Positions 43,281 to 51,046 are shown, counted from the first letter of the stretch. The stretch: DNA of 64,000 bases from JACVRX01 sp963831385 (GCA_963831385.1 CAWHPW010000020.1:1-64000); one strand, 5' to 3'. Notes: generated by a model from the sequence alone, not told the origin. Numbers and translations: made by a program.

Positions 43281-43946
43281 ATGCCGGTCATGGCGATGAG
43301 CCTGCCCGACGGGGAGCCTGAAGCTGGCCCGTGGCGGGCCGAACCCGTGTTGGCGGTCTTCGCAGGTCTCGCCGAGGCGGCGGGCTCGCCGGTTGGACGT
43401 CCGCGAGTCATCGCCATCGACGGTCGCAGTTCCAGCGGAAAGACGACGCTGGCGAGCCGGCTCGCAGCGTGCGAGGCCAACGCCCACGTTGTGCACACCG
43501 ACGACATTGCGTGGCACCACTCGATATTCGGCTGGGCCGACCTCTTGACCGAGGGGATCCTGCGACCGGTCCGCAGCGGACAGGCAGTGTCGTTCCGACC
43601 ACCGGCCTGGCATGCCCGGGGGCGGCTCGGGACCATCGACGTGCCCGCTGGCGTGTCCACGGTGATCGTGGAGGGCGTGGGCGCCGCCCGCAGGGAACTC
43701 GTCGATGAGTTCGACGCGAGCGTATGGGTGCAGTCAGACCTGCCAACGATGGATCGGCGGAACATGGCTCGGGTGACCACCGGGGAGCTGCCGCTGTCCG
43801 CACACGAGCAGTGGATGTCGGAGGAGACTCCATTCCTCGCGGCCCAGCAGTCGTGGTACAGAGCAACCCTGATCGTGGCCGGTACGCCGATGATCCCGCA
43901 CAACCCGGACGCCGAACTCGTCGTCGCATCTTCGATGTCGCGGTGA
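43281..43946 (+). CDS. P-loop kinase-like protein (uridine kinase type)
   Basis: 221 residues. After a variable N-terminus the Walker A motif AIDGRSSSGKTTLASRL is at about residues 48-64, then VVHTDDIAWHHSIFGWADLL (the Asp-Asp of the substrate site) and VIVEGVGAARREL, a Walker B-like strand. The layout matches the uridine kinase/phosphoribulokinase-like proteins seen as stand-alone genes in actinobacteria. The phosphate acceptor is unknown. The stop overlaps the start of a 2'-5' RNA ligase remnant (GTGA at 43943-43946), indicating a coupled pair. Start may be one of two early ATGs. Confidence 0.8.
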   Translation: MPVMAMSLPDGEPEAGPWRAEPVLAVFAGLAEAAGSPVGRPRVIAIDGRSSSGKTTLASRLAACEANAHVVHTDDIAWHHSIFGWADLLTEGILRPVRSGQAVSFRPPAWHARGRLGTIDVPAGVSTVIVEGVGAARRELVDEFDASVWVQSDLPTMDRRNMARVTTGELPLSAHEQWMSEETPFLAAQQSWYRATLIVAGTPMIPHNPDAELVVASSMSR

Positions 43947-44345
43947 CGTGGATGGGAGTGGCGAGAACCGACAGGTTGAGAAATCACTGGCGGCCCGAAG
44001 CGCCCGACTACCTCACGTGGCACCTGCTCTTCGACGACGGGCCAGGGCTTGATACCGTCGCGGCGACACTTCAGCAGGTGCTCGAGGGCATCGACGGGAT
44101 CGACGTCGTTCCCACCAGGTGGCTGCATCTCACCGTTCAGGCGCGTCGCAGCGTGGACGACGTCGTGAAGAAGAGTCGCGGCCCTCGTCGCGCTCGGCCC
44201 AGCAGCGACTGGCCGAGCTGCAGCCAGTCAAGCTGATTCTCGAGCCAGCCGAGGTGCAGTGGGAGGGGGTGACGTTGACGGCCACCCCGCTGAGGCCGGT
44301 CGCTGCGGTACGGTGCGCGCTACGCACCGCCATCGCTGCCAACTC
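43943..44345 (+). pseudogene. 2'-5' RNA ligase family remnant, frameshifted and truncated
   Basis: GTG 43943 overlaps the stop of the kinase gene. The frame opens TWMGVARTDRLRNHWRPEAP, then YLTWHLLFDDGPGLDTVAAT and PTRWLHLTVQ, which holds the first His-x-Thr motif of LigT-like proteins. After that the family sequence moves to another frame (AQQRLAELQPVKLILEPAEV, WEGVTLTATPLRPVAAVRCA). The second His-x-Thr motif and about 60 C-terminal residues are missing before the nucleotidyltransferase gene begins at 44381. One frameshift near 44160-44200 plus a 3' truncation explain this, so no active enzyme is expected. Confidence 0.75.
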
Positions 44346-44380
44346 GGCTCACCGATGGCCACGGGCTAGCATCACGCATC

Positions 44381-44992
44381 GTGTTCCGGCAAGCGACCGA
44401 TCAGGAGCTTGCCGCCCGGCAGTCGGCACTTCACTCGGCGGCCGGTGAGCTGCTCGACGAGCTGGACCGATCGGGGATCTTCGCTGAACGCGGCCCGCTC
44501 AGGGTGACGGGGAGCTACATCTCTGAGCTGATGTGCTGGCGCGATCTCGATCTCGGCTTGCTCGTCGGCGCGGACTACTCGCCGCAAGACGTCGTTGGGC
44601 TGTTGTCGCGGATCGTCGATCTTCCCGGCGTCGTGGGTTTCGACTACCGCGACGAACGGGGCGATCGCAGCCCGACCGGATTCAGGAAAGAGGAGCGCTA
44701 TCACGTCCCATTCCTGCTGGCCCGGGGCGACGGGCAATGGCGTGCGGACCTGACGTTATGGCTGCACGATCCGCACGAGAACGTCACCGCGTGGCATCGA
44801 GCATTGCGTGACTCGATCACCGACGAACAGCGGGCCGCCGTCCTGCGGATCAAGGACGTCTGGCATCGGCTGTCGAGCTATCCCGACGAGGTCGGCGGGT
44901 TCGAGATCTACACCGCTGTTCTCGAGGACAAGGTGCGAACGGCGGAGCAGTTCCGCGGCTGGCTCGCGGACCGCGGTTTGCCCCAGACATGA
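44381..44992 (+). CDS. Nucleotidyltransferase-like protein
   Basis: 203 residues starting at GTG. The segment GPLRVTGSYISELMCWRDLD then LGLLVGADYSPQDV resembles a nucleotidyltransferase core: Gly-Ser after a strand, then Asp-Leu-Asp. Downstream blocks are KEERYHVPFLLARGDGQWRA, DLTLWLHDPHE and a helical C-terminus. The resemblance is to stand-alone actinobacterial proteins of unknown substrate. It follows directly on the RNA ligase remnant. The assignment rests on the GS-x(n)-DxD pattern only. Confidence 0.65.
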   Translation: MFRQATDQELAARQSALHSAAGELLDELDRSGIFAERGPLRVTGSYISELMCWRDLDLGLLVGADYSPQDVVGLLSRIVDLPGVVGFDYRDERGDRSPTGFRKEERYHVPFLLARGDGQWRADLTLWLHDPHENVTAWHRALRDSITDEQRAAVLRIKDVWHRLSSYPDEVGGFEIYTAVLEDKVRTAEQFRGWLADRGLPQT

Positions 44993-45078
44993 CTACGGCA
45001 GCCGACGCGTATCAAACCCGGCTCCCACCGACTCATTGAGAAGAGTCAGCAAGCCATCGACTACCGAGGAGTGGGCAC

Positions 45079-45573
45079 ATGAGCCGATCCGAGTTCCGAG
45101 TCGATCAACCGCAATCTAACGACCTCATCGGCGACCCGCTGCTGATCGCCGGCACTGGAGGCGGTTTCGAGGCGACGATCGACATCCGGGTGCTGGATGC
45201 GAATGGCAACGAGTTCGTGACGACGTCGGTCCAGTCCACGAATTTGCTCTCCGCGTGGCAGACGCAGGTCGACCTGCCCAATCCACCTCCCACGAACAGG
45301 GGCGTCGTGGAAATCGCGCCGAGTACGGGAGCGGATGAGGCCGAGGCGCGAGTATCGGTCCCGGTGTTCTTCGGCACCCGAATCGTGTCCGGCTTTCGCA
45401 GCTACCTCCTGCACGTGGTCCAACCGGGTGAGACGCTGTCCGGAATCGCGGCCGCCGAGCCTCTGTACATCGGCAGCGGGTTCGGGCCGATCTTCGAGGC
45501 GAACCGCGACATCATCGGCGATCCGAATCTCATCCATCCCGGCCAGGTCCTGCGAATCCCGGCCGACTTCTGA
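45079..45573 (+). CDS. Gmad2 immunoglobulin-like plus LysM protein
   Basis: 164 residues. The N-terminal 105 residues have the Gmad2 fold (FRVDQPQSNDLIGDPLLIAG, FEATIDIRVLDANGNEFVTT). The last 50 residues are a LysM repeat (LHVVQPGETLSGIAAAEPLY, FEANRDIIGDPNLIHPGQVL then RIPADF), which binds peptidoglycan sugars. No signal peptide or membrane span is seen from ATG 45079, so export would need another route or the protein is cytosolic. Start has GAGGAGTG upstream. It is convergent with the MFS gene, with repeat A3 in between. Confidence 0.85.
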   Translation: MSRSEFRVDQPQSNDLIGDPLLIAGTGGGFEATIDIRVLDANGNEFVTTSVQSTNLLSAWQTQVDLPNPPPTNRGVVEIAPSTGADEAEARVSVPVFFGTRIVSGFRSYLLHVVQPGETLSGIAAAEPLYIGSGFGPIFEANRDIIGDPNLIHPGQVLRIPADF

Positions 45574-45607
45574 CTCTCACGAGGTCGGTCGAGCCATCAC
45601 CAGGCGA

Positions 45608-45673
45608 ATGAGTAGATCACCAGGCATACAAGCCTGGTGATCTACTCATAGGGGTGGTGAACGTGGTCATTCC
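45608..45673. repeat. Palindromic repeat family A, copy 3 (half unit)
   Basis: An 18-bp perfect inner stem (ATGAGTAGATCACCAGGC at 45608-45625, complement at 45632-45649) is followed by one outer arm TGGTGAACGTGGTCATTCC (45655-45673). The other outer arm is missing. Compared with copies 1 and 2 the inner stem has a different sequence that still pairs (GAGTAGA/TCTACTC instead of CCCGTAC/GTACGGG). The outer arm contributes the last codon and the stop of the convergent MFS gene. Confidence 0.8.
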
Positions 45674-46941
45674 GAGGCATGGGTGAGGACGCCGGAACGA
45701 CGACCGGCCAGATCAGGCTCCCGGCCGTGATGTCGGGCGGCGCGGGCGAACAGTGCCAGCGTCGGGGTGAGCAACACGGCGCCGACGGAAAGCGCGGTGC
45801 GAACCGACCACCTCGTGCCCACCACACCCAGCACCGGGCCGCCAGCCCACTCGCCGGCACTTCCGGCGACGCCGGTGATCGACAACACCGTGGCCCGAAC
45901 CCGGGAGTCGGTCACGGTCCCGTTGAGCCAGGTGCGGAACGGTGGCTCGGTGATTGAGCGGATGACGGTCGTCGCCCAATACGTGAGCAAAGCCACCCAC
46001 ACCGTTCCGGCCCAGGCGAAGGCAAGTGCGGCCAGGATCAACAGCGCGTGCAGCAGCAACAGGAAGCGGGCCAGGCGCTCTTGCCCCAGCCGCTCGACCC
46101 GAGAGACGAGTGGGGCCGCAACCAGAAAGGAAAGCACCAGCGAGCCTGCTCCGATCAGGCCGAACCAGGCGACGTCGCCGAGGCCGGCCAGGTCCGGTAG
46201 CCCCACCTCGAGCAGCAGGTGCGCCTCCCACAGACGATCGAATCCCTCTGCCCACATGCCGGTGACGAAGGCGATGGCGAGTACGAGCAGCAGAATCCGA
46301 TGTGCCCGGACCAGCCGGCCGCCATCGCGCGCGGTGGAGACGGCCGCCGCCAGGTGGGACGTGTCGGCCGATCGACTCGGACGGACAAACCCATGCTCCG
46401 GCATCGCCAACCCGAGGAACACCGCCAGACCCAAGGTCACGAGTCCGGCGGCGAGGAACGGCAATCGCAGGTCGACGACGGCGAGCACGACCGCCGCCGC
46501 GATCCCCATCAGCCCCGCGGCCCGGGCGAGCTGGGCCGATCGCTGATAGGCCGACCCGAGCCGTTCCTGCCCGAGCTCGTCGGCGAGCCAGGCGTCTTCC
46601 GCTCCGCTGCGGAACGTCCAGCCAATCCCCCAGAGCGCTGCCGCGGCGATGACGACTGCGGCGGTCTGGACCGCCCCGGTAATGATCATCGCAAGGCCGG
46701 AGACGATCGCGGCGACGACCAGCGAGAGCCGTCGCGAATAGAGATCGGCGACGACTCCGGTGGGAATCTCGAACAGGAAGTACGCCACCTCCAAGGCCGT
46801 TCCGGTGAGAACGAGCTGCAGCGGCGTCATGTCCACGTCCCGGATCAGGTAGACCGCCGCGGTCGTCCAGGACAGCGATCCGACGAACGCCCATACCGCG
46901 GTGTAGATCAGCCACACCGGGTACGCGCGAAGTCGTCGCAT
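45667..46941 (-). CDS. MFS transporter
   Basis: 424 residues with 12 hydrophobic segments. The first is YPVWLIYTAVWAFVGSLSWT, then EVAYFLFEIPTGVVADLYSR with motif A-like GVVADLYSRR. EDAWLADELGQERLGSAYQR and the second-half RSITEPPFRTWLNGTVTDSR are typical of the actinobacterial single-gene MFS group often called tetracycline-resistance-like, without proof of substrate. ATG 46941 follows the family start; longer reading upstream is improbable. The C-terminal GAA TGA is supplied by repeat A3, so the tail may have been altered by its insertion. Confidence 0.85.
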   Translation of the reverse strand: MRRLRAYPVWLIYTAVWAFVGSLSWTTAAVYLIRDVDMTPLQLVLTGTALEVAYFLFEIPTGVVADLYSRRLSLVVAAIVSGLAMIITGAVQTAAVVIAAAALWGIGWTFRSGAEDAWLADELGQERLGSAYQRSAQLARAAGLMGIAAAVVLAVVDLRLPFLAAGLVTLGLAVFLGLAMPEHGFVRPSRSADTSHLAAAVSTARDGGRLVRAHRILLLVLAIAFVTGMWAEGFDRLWEAHLLLEVGLPDLAGLGDVAWFGLIGAGSLVLSFLVAAPLVSRVERLGQERLARFLLLLHALLILAALAFAWAGTVWVALLTYWATTVIRSITEPPFRTWLNGTVTDSRVRATVLSITGVAGSAGEWAGGPVLGVVGTRWSVRTALSVGAVLLTPTLALFARAARHHGREPDLAGRRSGVLTHASE

Positions 46942-46988
46942 GGACACGACGACAGGGTGACGGATGGGAGATCTGCGGGACGAGCGAA

Positions 46989-47630
46989 TTACCCGACCCG
47001 GCCCCCAGCCGATGCCGAGCCCAGCCAGGAATGCGGGGCAGCGGCCCAGCACCAGCCGAGCCGAGGCCGGCCTTGGCTGACCCACAACGCCGGGACGCGG
47101 CGGTCTCCGCAGCGCGAGGCCAGCGTCGAGAAGCAGTTGCGGGTCCGCAGGATTCCGGGAAAGTGAGTGATCAGCGCGAGCCCTTCATCGATCGTGAGCG
47201 GTGACCGCCCGACTGCGGTGATTCGGGGGAGCGCTTGGTCGGGCACGACGTCGAGAGTGTCTGGCCCGGTGTCGACGTCGAGCAAGAGGTACGGGTCAGC
47301 AGGAATCTCGACCCCGGCGATCGGCGTAAACCGCTTGAGGTCGTCGTCGTCCATCGACGTGAAGCCGGGGCGACCGCTCATCTCCGTCATGGCAATCGCC
47401 TCGGTGCGCGGCACCAGGCCTTCGCCTGTCACCAGGACGAACGGGATTCGAACGCTGTCACCGGTGGGTAGTGCAGCGACGGCGTCGGCCAGCGGTTCGA
47501 GCCGATGCACGAACTCGGCCAGCGGCACGCCGATGAGCCGCGGGTATCCCAACCGGACCAGGGTGTCGACCTGACGGGTGAACTCGGGATGAGAGCTGAA
47601 CCGACGATCGTCGGGCAGGGCCGCTGTCAA
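46989..47630 (-). CDS. DUF5701 family protein
   Basis: 213 residues from TTG 47630 (GAGGAGG just upstream; TTG 47651 is an alternative). The family pattern is clear: FTRQVDTLVRLGYPRLIGVP, SMDDDDLKRFTPI, PYLLLDVDTGPDTLDVVPDQ, SPLTIDEGLALITHFPGIL, then GDRRVPALWVSQGRPRLGW and PHSWLGSASAGGR. No catalytic or membrane feature is known. It occurs widely in actinobacteria as a single gene. Transcription is away from the secreted protein gene, so the 187 bases between them act as a shared upstream region. Confidence 0.85.
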   Translation of the reverse strand: MTAALPDDRRFSSHPEFTRQVDTLVRLGYPRLIGVPLAEFVHRLEPLADAVAALPTGDSVRIPFVLVTGEGLVPRTEAIAMTEMSGRPGFTSMDDDDLKRFTPIAGVEIPADPYLLLDVDTGPDTLDVVPDQALPRITAVGRSPLTIDEGLALITHFPGILRTRNCFSTLASRCGDRRVPALWVSQGRPRLGWCWAAAPHSWLGSASAGGRVG

Positions 47631-47722
47631 CGGGCCTCCTCGGGAGGGCAATGCGATCCGAGGATCTCAACGCCGTGCGGGCCGTGGACGTTCCCCACGG
47701 ACAGTCCTCGTCTAGCGATGTC

Positions 47723-47751
47723 TCACAGGCAGTTCCCAGCTTCGTCACAGC
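47723..47751 (+). promoter_or_regulatory. Triple 11-bp-spaced direct repeat, PhoP-type operator
   Basis: Three heptamers TCACAGG, TCCCAGC and TCACAGC begin at 47723, 47734 and 47745, exactly 11 bp apart. Mycobacterial PhoP binds TCACAGC-N4-TCACAGC, the same word and period. The site is 67 bases before the start of the secreted protein gene and on the same face of the helix throughout, as expected for an OmpR/PhoP-family regulator. Confidence 0.6.
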
Positions 47752-47817
47752 GTGGCTCCAACTCGGCGCGCAAGCCTGCTCGTCATGACCGCAGCTCAGG
47801 AGAAGGAGGAACCAGCA

Positions 47818-48492
47818 ATGCGAGCAAGGCACAAGATGATCGCCGCCGCGGGCACCGTGGGCCTGGCCGGCCTGGTTGGAGCCGTAGTAGCCGCCCCGGC
47901 CATGACTGCCTCGGCGGTTTCGGCGGCGAGCAGCGTTGCCACCGGCCGCATCGAGGTCATCGCAAACGCGCTGGCCGGATTGGTCGAGGACGGCACGATC
48001 ACCCAGGAGCAAGCCGACCAGGTCGCCGAGACCCTCGACGAGCAGCTTCCGGACCGCGGCTCTGGCGGCCTCGGCGGCCCCGGGATCCGTGGCGGAATGC
48101 TGCTCGGCCTCGATGCCGCCGCCGAAGAGCTCGGGCTGACCCAGGAAGAACTGCACGATCAGCTGCACGATGGAGCAACCCTCGCCCAAATCGCCGAGGA
48201 GCAGGGGGTCGAGGTCGATGGCCTCGTCAACGCTCTCGTCACCGCGGCTGAGGAAGGCCTCGCTACCGCAGTGCAGGAGGGGCGGCTCGATCAGGAGCGA
48301 GCCGACGAGATCGCCGCCGACCTCGAGGACCGGATCAGGACGTTTGTCGAGGAGGGTCTCCCCGCCCCGCCGGACGGACGTCGCTTCGGCGGACCCGGAC
48401 CGTGGGGTGATCGAGACGACACCGACGAGGAGAGCACCGAGCCAGAGACCGAAGAGGACGACGCGTCCACCGCGACACCGTCGGCGGTCTGA
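47818..48492 (+). CDS. Secreted YckD-like helical protein
   Basis: 224 residues from ATG 47818 behind GGAGAAGGAGG. A signal peptide occupies about 1-32 (HKMIAAAGTVGLAGLVGAVV then AAPAMTASA). Three repeated two-helix units follow with the pattern LVEDGTITQEQADQVAETLD, AAAEELGLTQEELHDQLHDG and VQEGRLDQERADEIAADLED. These are like the DUF2680/YckD helical repeats of exported proteins. A Glu/Asp/Thr-rich tail ends the protein. Function is unknown; export and a PhoP-type promoter suggest an envelope or stress role. Confidence 0.75.
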   Translation: MRARHKMIAAAGTVGLAGLVGAVVAAPAMTASAVSAASSVATGRIEVIANALAGLVEDGTITQEQADQVAETLDEQLPDRGSGGLGGPGIRGGMLLGLDAAAEELGLTQEELHDQLHDGATLAQIAEEQGVEVDGLVNALVTAAEEGLATAVQEGRLDQERADEIAADLEDRIRTFVEEGLPAPPDGRRFGGPGPWGDRDDTDEESTEPETEEDDASTATPSAV

Positions 48493-48502
48493 CGGTCCGG
48501 GC

Positions 48503-48597
48503 GGGTTGGCCGGAAGCTCCCGCGGGCTCCGCGATTCGTGGCCGACAAGCGCGCCACGAATCGCTCTCAGTCGTCCGTGTACTCATCCGGCCAACCC
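48503..48597. repeat. Nested palindrome E
   Basis: Outer arms GGGTTGGCCGGA (48503-48514) pair with 48586-48597, and inner arms GCGATTCGTGG (48531-48541) pair with 48554-48564, both perfectly. The two-stem build matches family A but the sequences are unrelated. Only one copy is in the window. It lies 10 bases after the stop of the secreted protein gene and may act as a terminator. Confidence 0.7.
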
Positions 48598-48641
48598 TGG
48601 CTGGGAGGATTGGCCCTCCGCGAACGCTCGGAGGCATCACC

Positions 48642-48722
48642 GTGGCCAGGTACGTCGCACTGTTGCGCGGCATCAACCTGGGCAGACAGAACCGAACACC
48701 GACGCAGCTCCCGACCGGCTAG
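48642..48722 (+). pseudogene. DUF1697 gene remnant (first 20 codons)
   Basis: GTG 48642, with GGAGG 10 bases upstream, opens VARYVALLRGINLGRQNR, the conserved start of DUF1697 proteins (normally near 180 residues). The frame then ends at TAG 48720-48722 and the next gene begins at 48728. Everything after the first 20 codons has been lost, most likely by a deletion that fused this start to the DUF4184 gene's upstream edge. Confidence 0.7.
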
Positions 48723-48727
48723 CGGAC

Positions 48728-49480
48728 GTGCCATTCACCGGAAGCCACCCGGCCGCGGTGCTGCCGTTGGGTCGCAGCGGCTTGGTGCCCTCGGCATTGG
48801 TCATCGGCAGCATGATCCCCGACCTGCCGTACTTCGTTGCCCTACCGGTCGATGCGCGCACGACCCACACCGTTGTCGGCGCCCTCACGGCCGACGTCGC
48901 GCTCGGTCTTGCCGTCTTCTGCCTGTGGCAAGGCTTGCTCGCGCCGGCGGCCGTCGCCGCCGCTCCGGCGGGGGTGCGAGCGCGGCTCGATCAGCGGCTG
49001 CCGGTGGGGATCCGCGAGCACTTGCGCACCAGCAGGGGCGCCGCATCCGTTGCCATGTCGCTGGCGATTGGAGCATTGACGCATGTGGCCTGGGACTCGT
49101 TCACGCACCGAAACGAGTGGGGCGTCGCACGCGTCGGCTGGCTTGCCGAACAGCACCGCGGCTTGCCCGGATACTTGTGGGCGCAGTACCTCAGCGGGAT
49201 CGTCGGCGCTGTGGTGATCGCCGGTTGGGTGATCCGCTGGTATCGACGGACCGCGCCGACAACCCCCGGTGCACAACCTGGTCCCTGGTGGCCGTGGCTC
49301 ATCCTGGTCCTTGCCGCGGTGCTCGGCGGGGCCGTCGGCGCTTGGCGGCAGTTGCTCGCAACCGGTGGACCAGACTGGCGAGAGGCCTCGTTCCACGCGG
49401 CGGCCGGCGCTGTCTCGGCCGTAGGCCTGGCCGCACTCCTCTTGGCCGTGGGCTGGGCGCTTCAGCAACGACGCGAGTAA
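48728..49480 (+). CDS. DUF4184 family membrane protein
   Basis: 250 residues from GTG 48728, beginning PFTGSHPAAVLPL, then SALVIGSMIPDLPYFVALPV, the DUF4184 start with conserved His and Asp. A second block, IGALTHVAWDSFTHRNEWGV, holds further His and Asp residues often seen in membrane metal-dependent hydrolases of this kind. Five or more membrane spans follow. Enzyme activity is not established. The gene sits directly behind the DUF1697 remnant, from which it may have gained its upstream region. Confidence 0.8.
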   Translation: MPFTGSHPAAVLPLGRSGLVPSALVIGSMIPDLPYFVALPVDARTTHTVVGALTADVALGLAVFCLWQGLLAPAAVAAAPAGVRARLDQRLPVGIREHLRTSRGAASVAMSLAIGALTHVAWDSFTHRNEWGVARVGWLAEQHRGLPGYLWAQYLSGIVGAVVIAGWVIRWYRRTAPTTPGAQPGPWWPWLILVLAAVLGGAVGAWRQLLATGGPDWREASFHAAAGAVSAVGLAALLLAVGWALQQRRE

Positions 49481-49549
49481 TTGCGTTGTCAGTCGCCGAA
49501 AGAGGGAATTACGGTCCCCGCATGGCCTTCTTCTTCATGAACGCGACCC

Positions 49550-50092
49550 GTGTCCGCCGCCGGGCGGTCGCGCCGCGAGTGGGGCTGGCACCGGCTCACT
49601 GACGCGTGGGCGGCCCAACTCGTCGCAGACGCGGGCATCGGGCCGGGTGACCTGGTACTCGACATCGGCGCCGGTGTCGGCGTCATCACCACCCAGCTGC
49701 TCAAAGCGGGCGCGCGCGTTGTCGCGGTGGAACTTCATCCCGCCCGGGCAGCGCAGCTTCGCGACCGATTCGCTGGGACGGCGACTACTGTCGTCTGCGC
49801 AGATGCGACGTCGTTGCGGTTGCCGCGTCAGCCGTTTCGGGTGGTGGCCAACCCGCCGTATGCCATCTCAGCCGCGTTGATGCGGGTGCTGTTGGGTCCC
49901 GGATCTCGGCTGATGGCGGCAGATCTGGTGTTCCAGCGGGCGGTGGTCCGGCGTTACGTCGAGGGGATGCCTCCGGGTGCCAGCCGCTGGCTGCGCTCGT
50001 GGGAGTTCCGGCGGGGCCGGGCGTTGCCCCGCAACGCGTTCAGGCCGCCACCCCATGTCGACTCGTCCGTCTTGGTGATCCGGCGCCGGTGA
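49550..50092 (+). CDS. Erm-like rRNA adenine N6-methyltransferase
   Basis: 180 residues with a SAM site VLDIGAGVGVITTQLLKAGA, VVAVELHPARAAQLRDRFAG and the adenine-methylation motif VVANPPYAISAALMRVLL, which matches the N-P-P-Y/F of the KsgA/Erm family. The C-terminus has FRRGRALPRNAFRPPPHVDS. The length is short compared with typical Erm (about 260), lacking most of the C-terminal helical domain. Known relatives modify 23S rRNA A2058 and give macrolide-lincosamide resistance; that activity is not shown here. Starts at GTG 49550. It is convergent with the DUF2277 gene, stops two bases apart. Confidence 0.82.
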   Translation: MSAAGRSRREWGWHRLTDAWAAQLVADAGIGPGDLVLDIGAGVGVITTQLLKAGARVVAVELHPARAAQLRDRFAGTATTVVCADATSLRLPRQPFRVVANPPYAISAALMRVLLGPGSRLMAADLVFQRAVVRRYVEGMPPGASRWLRSWEFRRGRALPRNAFRPPPHVDSSVLVIRRR

Positions 50093-50094
50093 CA

Positions 50095-50310
50095 CTAGCG
50101 GCGGGCACCCCTGACCTCGAGTTGGTCGAGCAGTGTCTGGGTCGCTGCGGCGACCGACGTCACCGCGCGGTCGAACGCTTCGGCGTTGTGTGTGGCAGGC
50201 GAGTGGAACCCACTCACCTTGCGGACGTACTGCAGCGCGGCGGCGTGGACGTCGTGGTCGGTGACATGGTGGGCGTAGGGCTCACGGAGGGTCTTGATGC
50301 TGCGGCACAT
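50095..50310 (-). CDS. DUF2277 family protein
   Basis: 71 residues: MCRSIKTLREPYAHHVTDHD, then AAALQYVRKVSGFHSPATHN and AEAFDRAVTSVAAATQTLLD. This is the full DUF2277 pattern including the invariant MCR-I-L start and YVRK(V/I)SG. The family has one small helical domain of unknown function, partly similar to metal-binding proteins through its N-terminal Cys. Transcription is convergent with the Erm-like gene. Nothing else is in the 88-base gap to the sortase gene. Confidence 0.92.
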   Translation of the reverse strand: MCRSIKTLREPYAHHVTDHDVHAAALQYVRKVSGFHSPATHNAEAFDRAVTSVAAATQTLLDQLEVRGARR

Positions 50311-50398
50311 GCACTCGAGCCTACGTCGGGCGAGGTAATGCCGGCGGCCTTCCCCTAGAGGCCGCCGGCATCCCCCGTTTCCCTGCCCCCCGCAGGGT

Positions 50399-51046
50399 CT
50401 AACCGGTGAGTGCTCTGGCGAACACCACCACGTTGTCGACGTAGCCGCCGGCCGTGTCGTACCTCCCTCCGCAGGTGATCAGGCGTAGCTCGGCATCCGG
50501 CGACGGCCCGTACACGGCTTCGGACGGGAAGGACTGCTTCGGATGCCGAGTCACCGTGGAGACGGCGAACTGGAGGGCGGTCCCGTTGCCGTCCTCCACG
50601 GTGACGACATCACCGACCTCGAGCTCCGCGAGCCGGGCGAAAACTGCCGGACCGTCTGCGGAGTCCACATGACCGACGATGACTGCCGGTCCCTTGCCGC
50701 CGGGCCGGCTGCTGCCGGCGTACCAGCCCGCATTGGCGGCGTCGGTCGGTGTCGCGAGTGTTCCGTCGGTGGCCACCCCGACCGTCTCGACAGCGGCAGC
50801 GACGCCGATCCTGTCGATGACGAGGCGATCCGGCTCGGCAGGTTCCTCCGCCAGCTGGTTCGGTGCCGTAGGAGCCACGGGCCGGGTCACGCCCCCCAGC
50901 TCCAGGTGACCCGGCCTCGTGGCGGTCTCTGACGTCAGCGCACCGGCAGCGGGCACGCCGATCAGCGCGGCTCCCAGCGCCAGGAGAAGAACCGAGGTGG
51001 CCCTCCTCCTGGTGCTGACCTGTCGGTGCCGTCCGCTGACTGTCAT
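50399..51046 (-). CDS. Class F sortase
   Basis: 215 residues with an N-terminal membrane anchor (ATSVLLLALGAALIGVPAAG) and the sortase barrel: VIDRIGVAAAVETVGV, the catalytic His in PAVIVGHVDSADGPAVF, Cys in AELRLITCGGRYD, and the final DNVVVFAR. Class F sortases of actinobacteria attach surface proteins to peptidoglycan. The ATG overlaps the stop of the DUF4397 gene (ATGA at 51043-51046), indicating a two-gene unit with its probable substrate. Motifs are complete and length is normal. Confidence 0.93.
   Translation of the reverse strand: MTVSGRHRQVSTRRRATSVLLLALGAALIGVPAAGALTSETATRPGHLELGGVTRPVAPTAPNQLAEEPAEPDRLVIDRIGVAAAVETVGVATDGTLATPTDAANAGWYAGSSRPGGKGPAVIVGHVDSADGPAVFARLAELEVGDVVTVEDGNGTALQFAVSTVTRHPKQSFPSEAVYGPSPDAELRLITCGGRYDTAGGYVDNVVVFARALTG

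Noticed and set aside
45767..46546. 259-codon ORF on the plus strand inside the MFS gene
   Set aside because: No recognisable motifs; the minus strand has twelve membrane spans.
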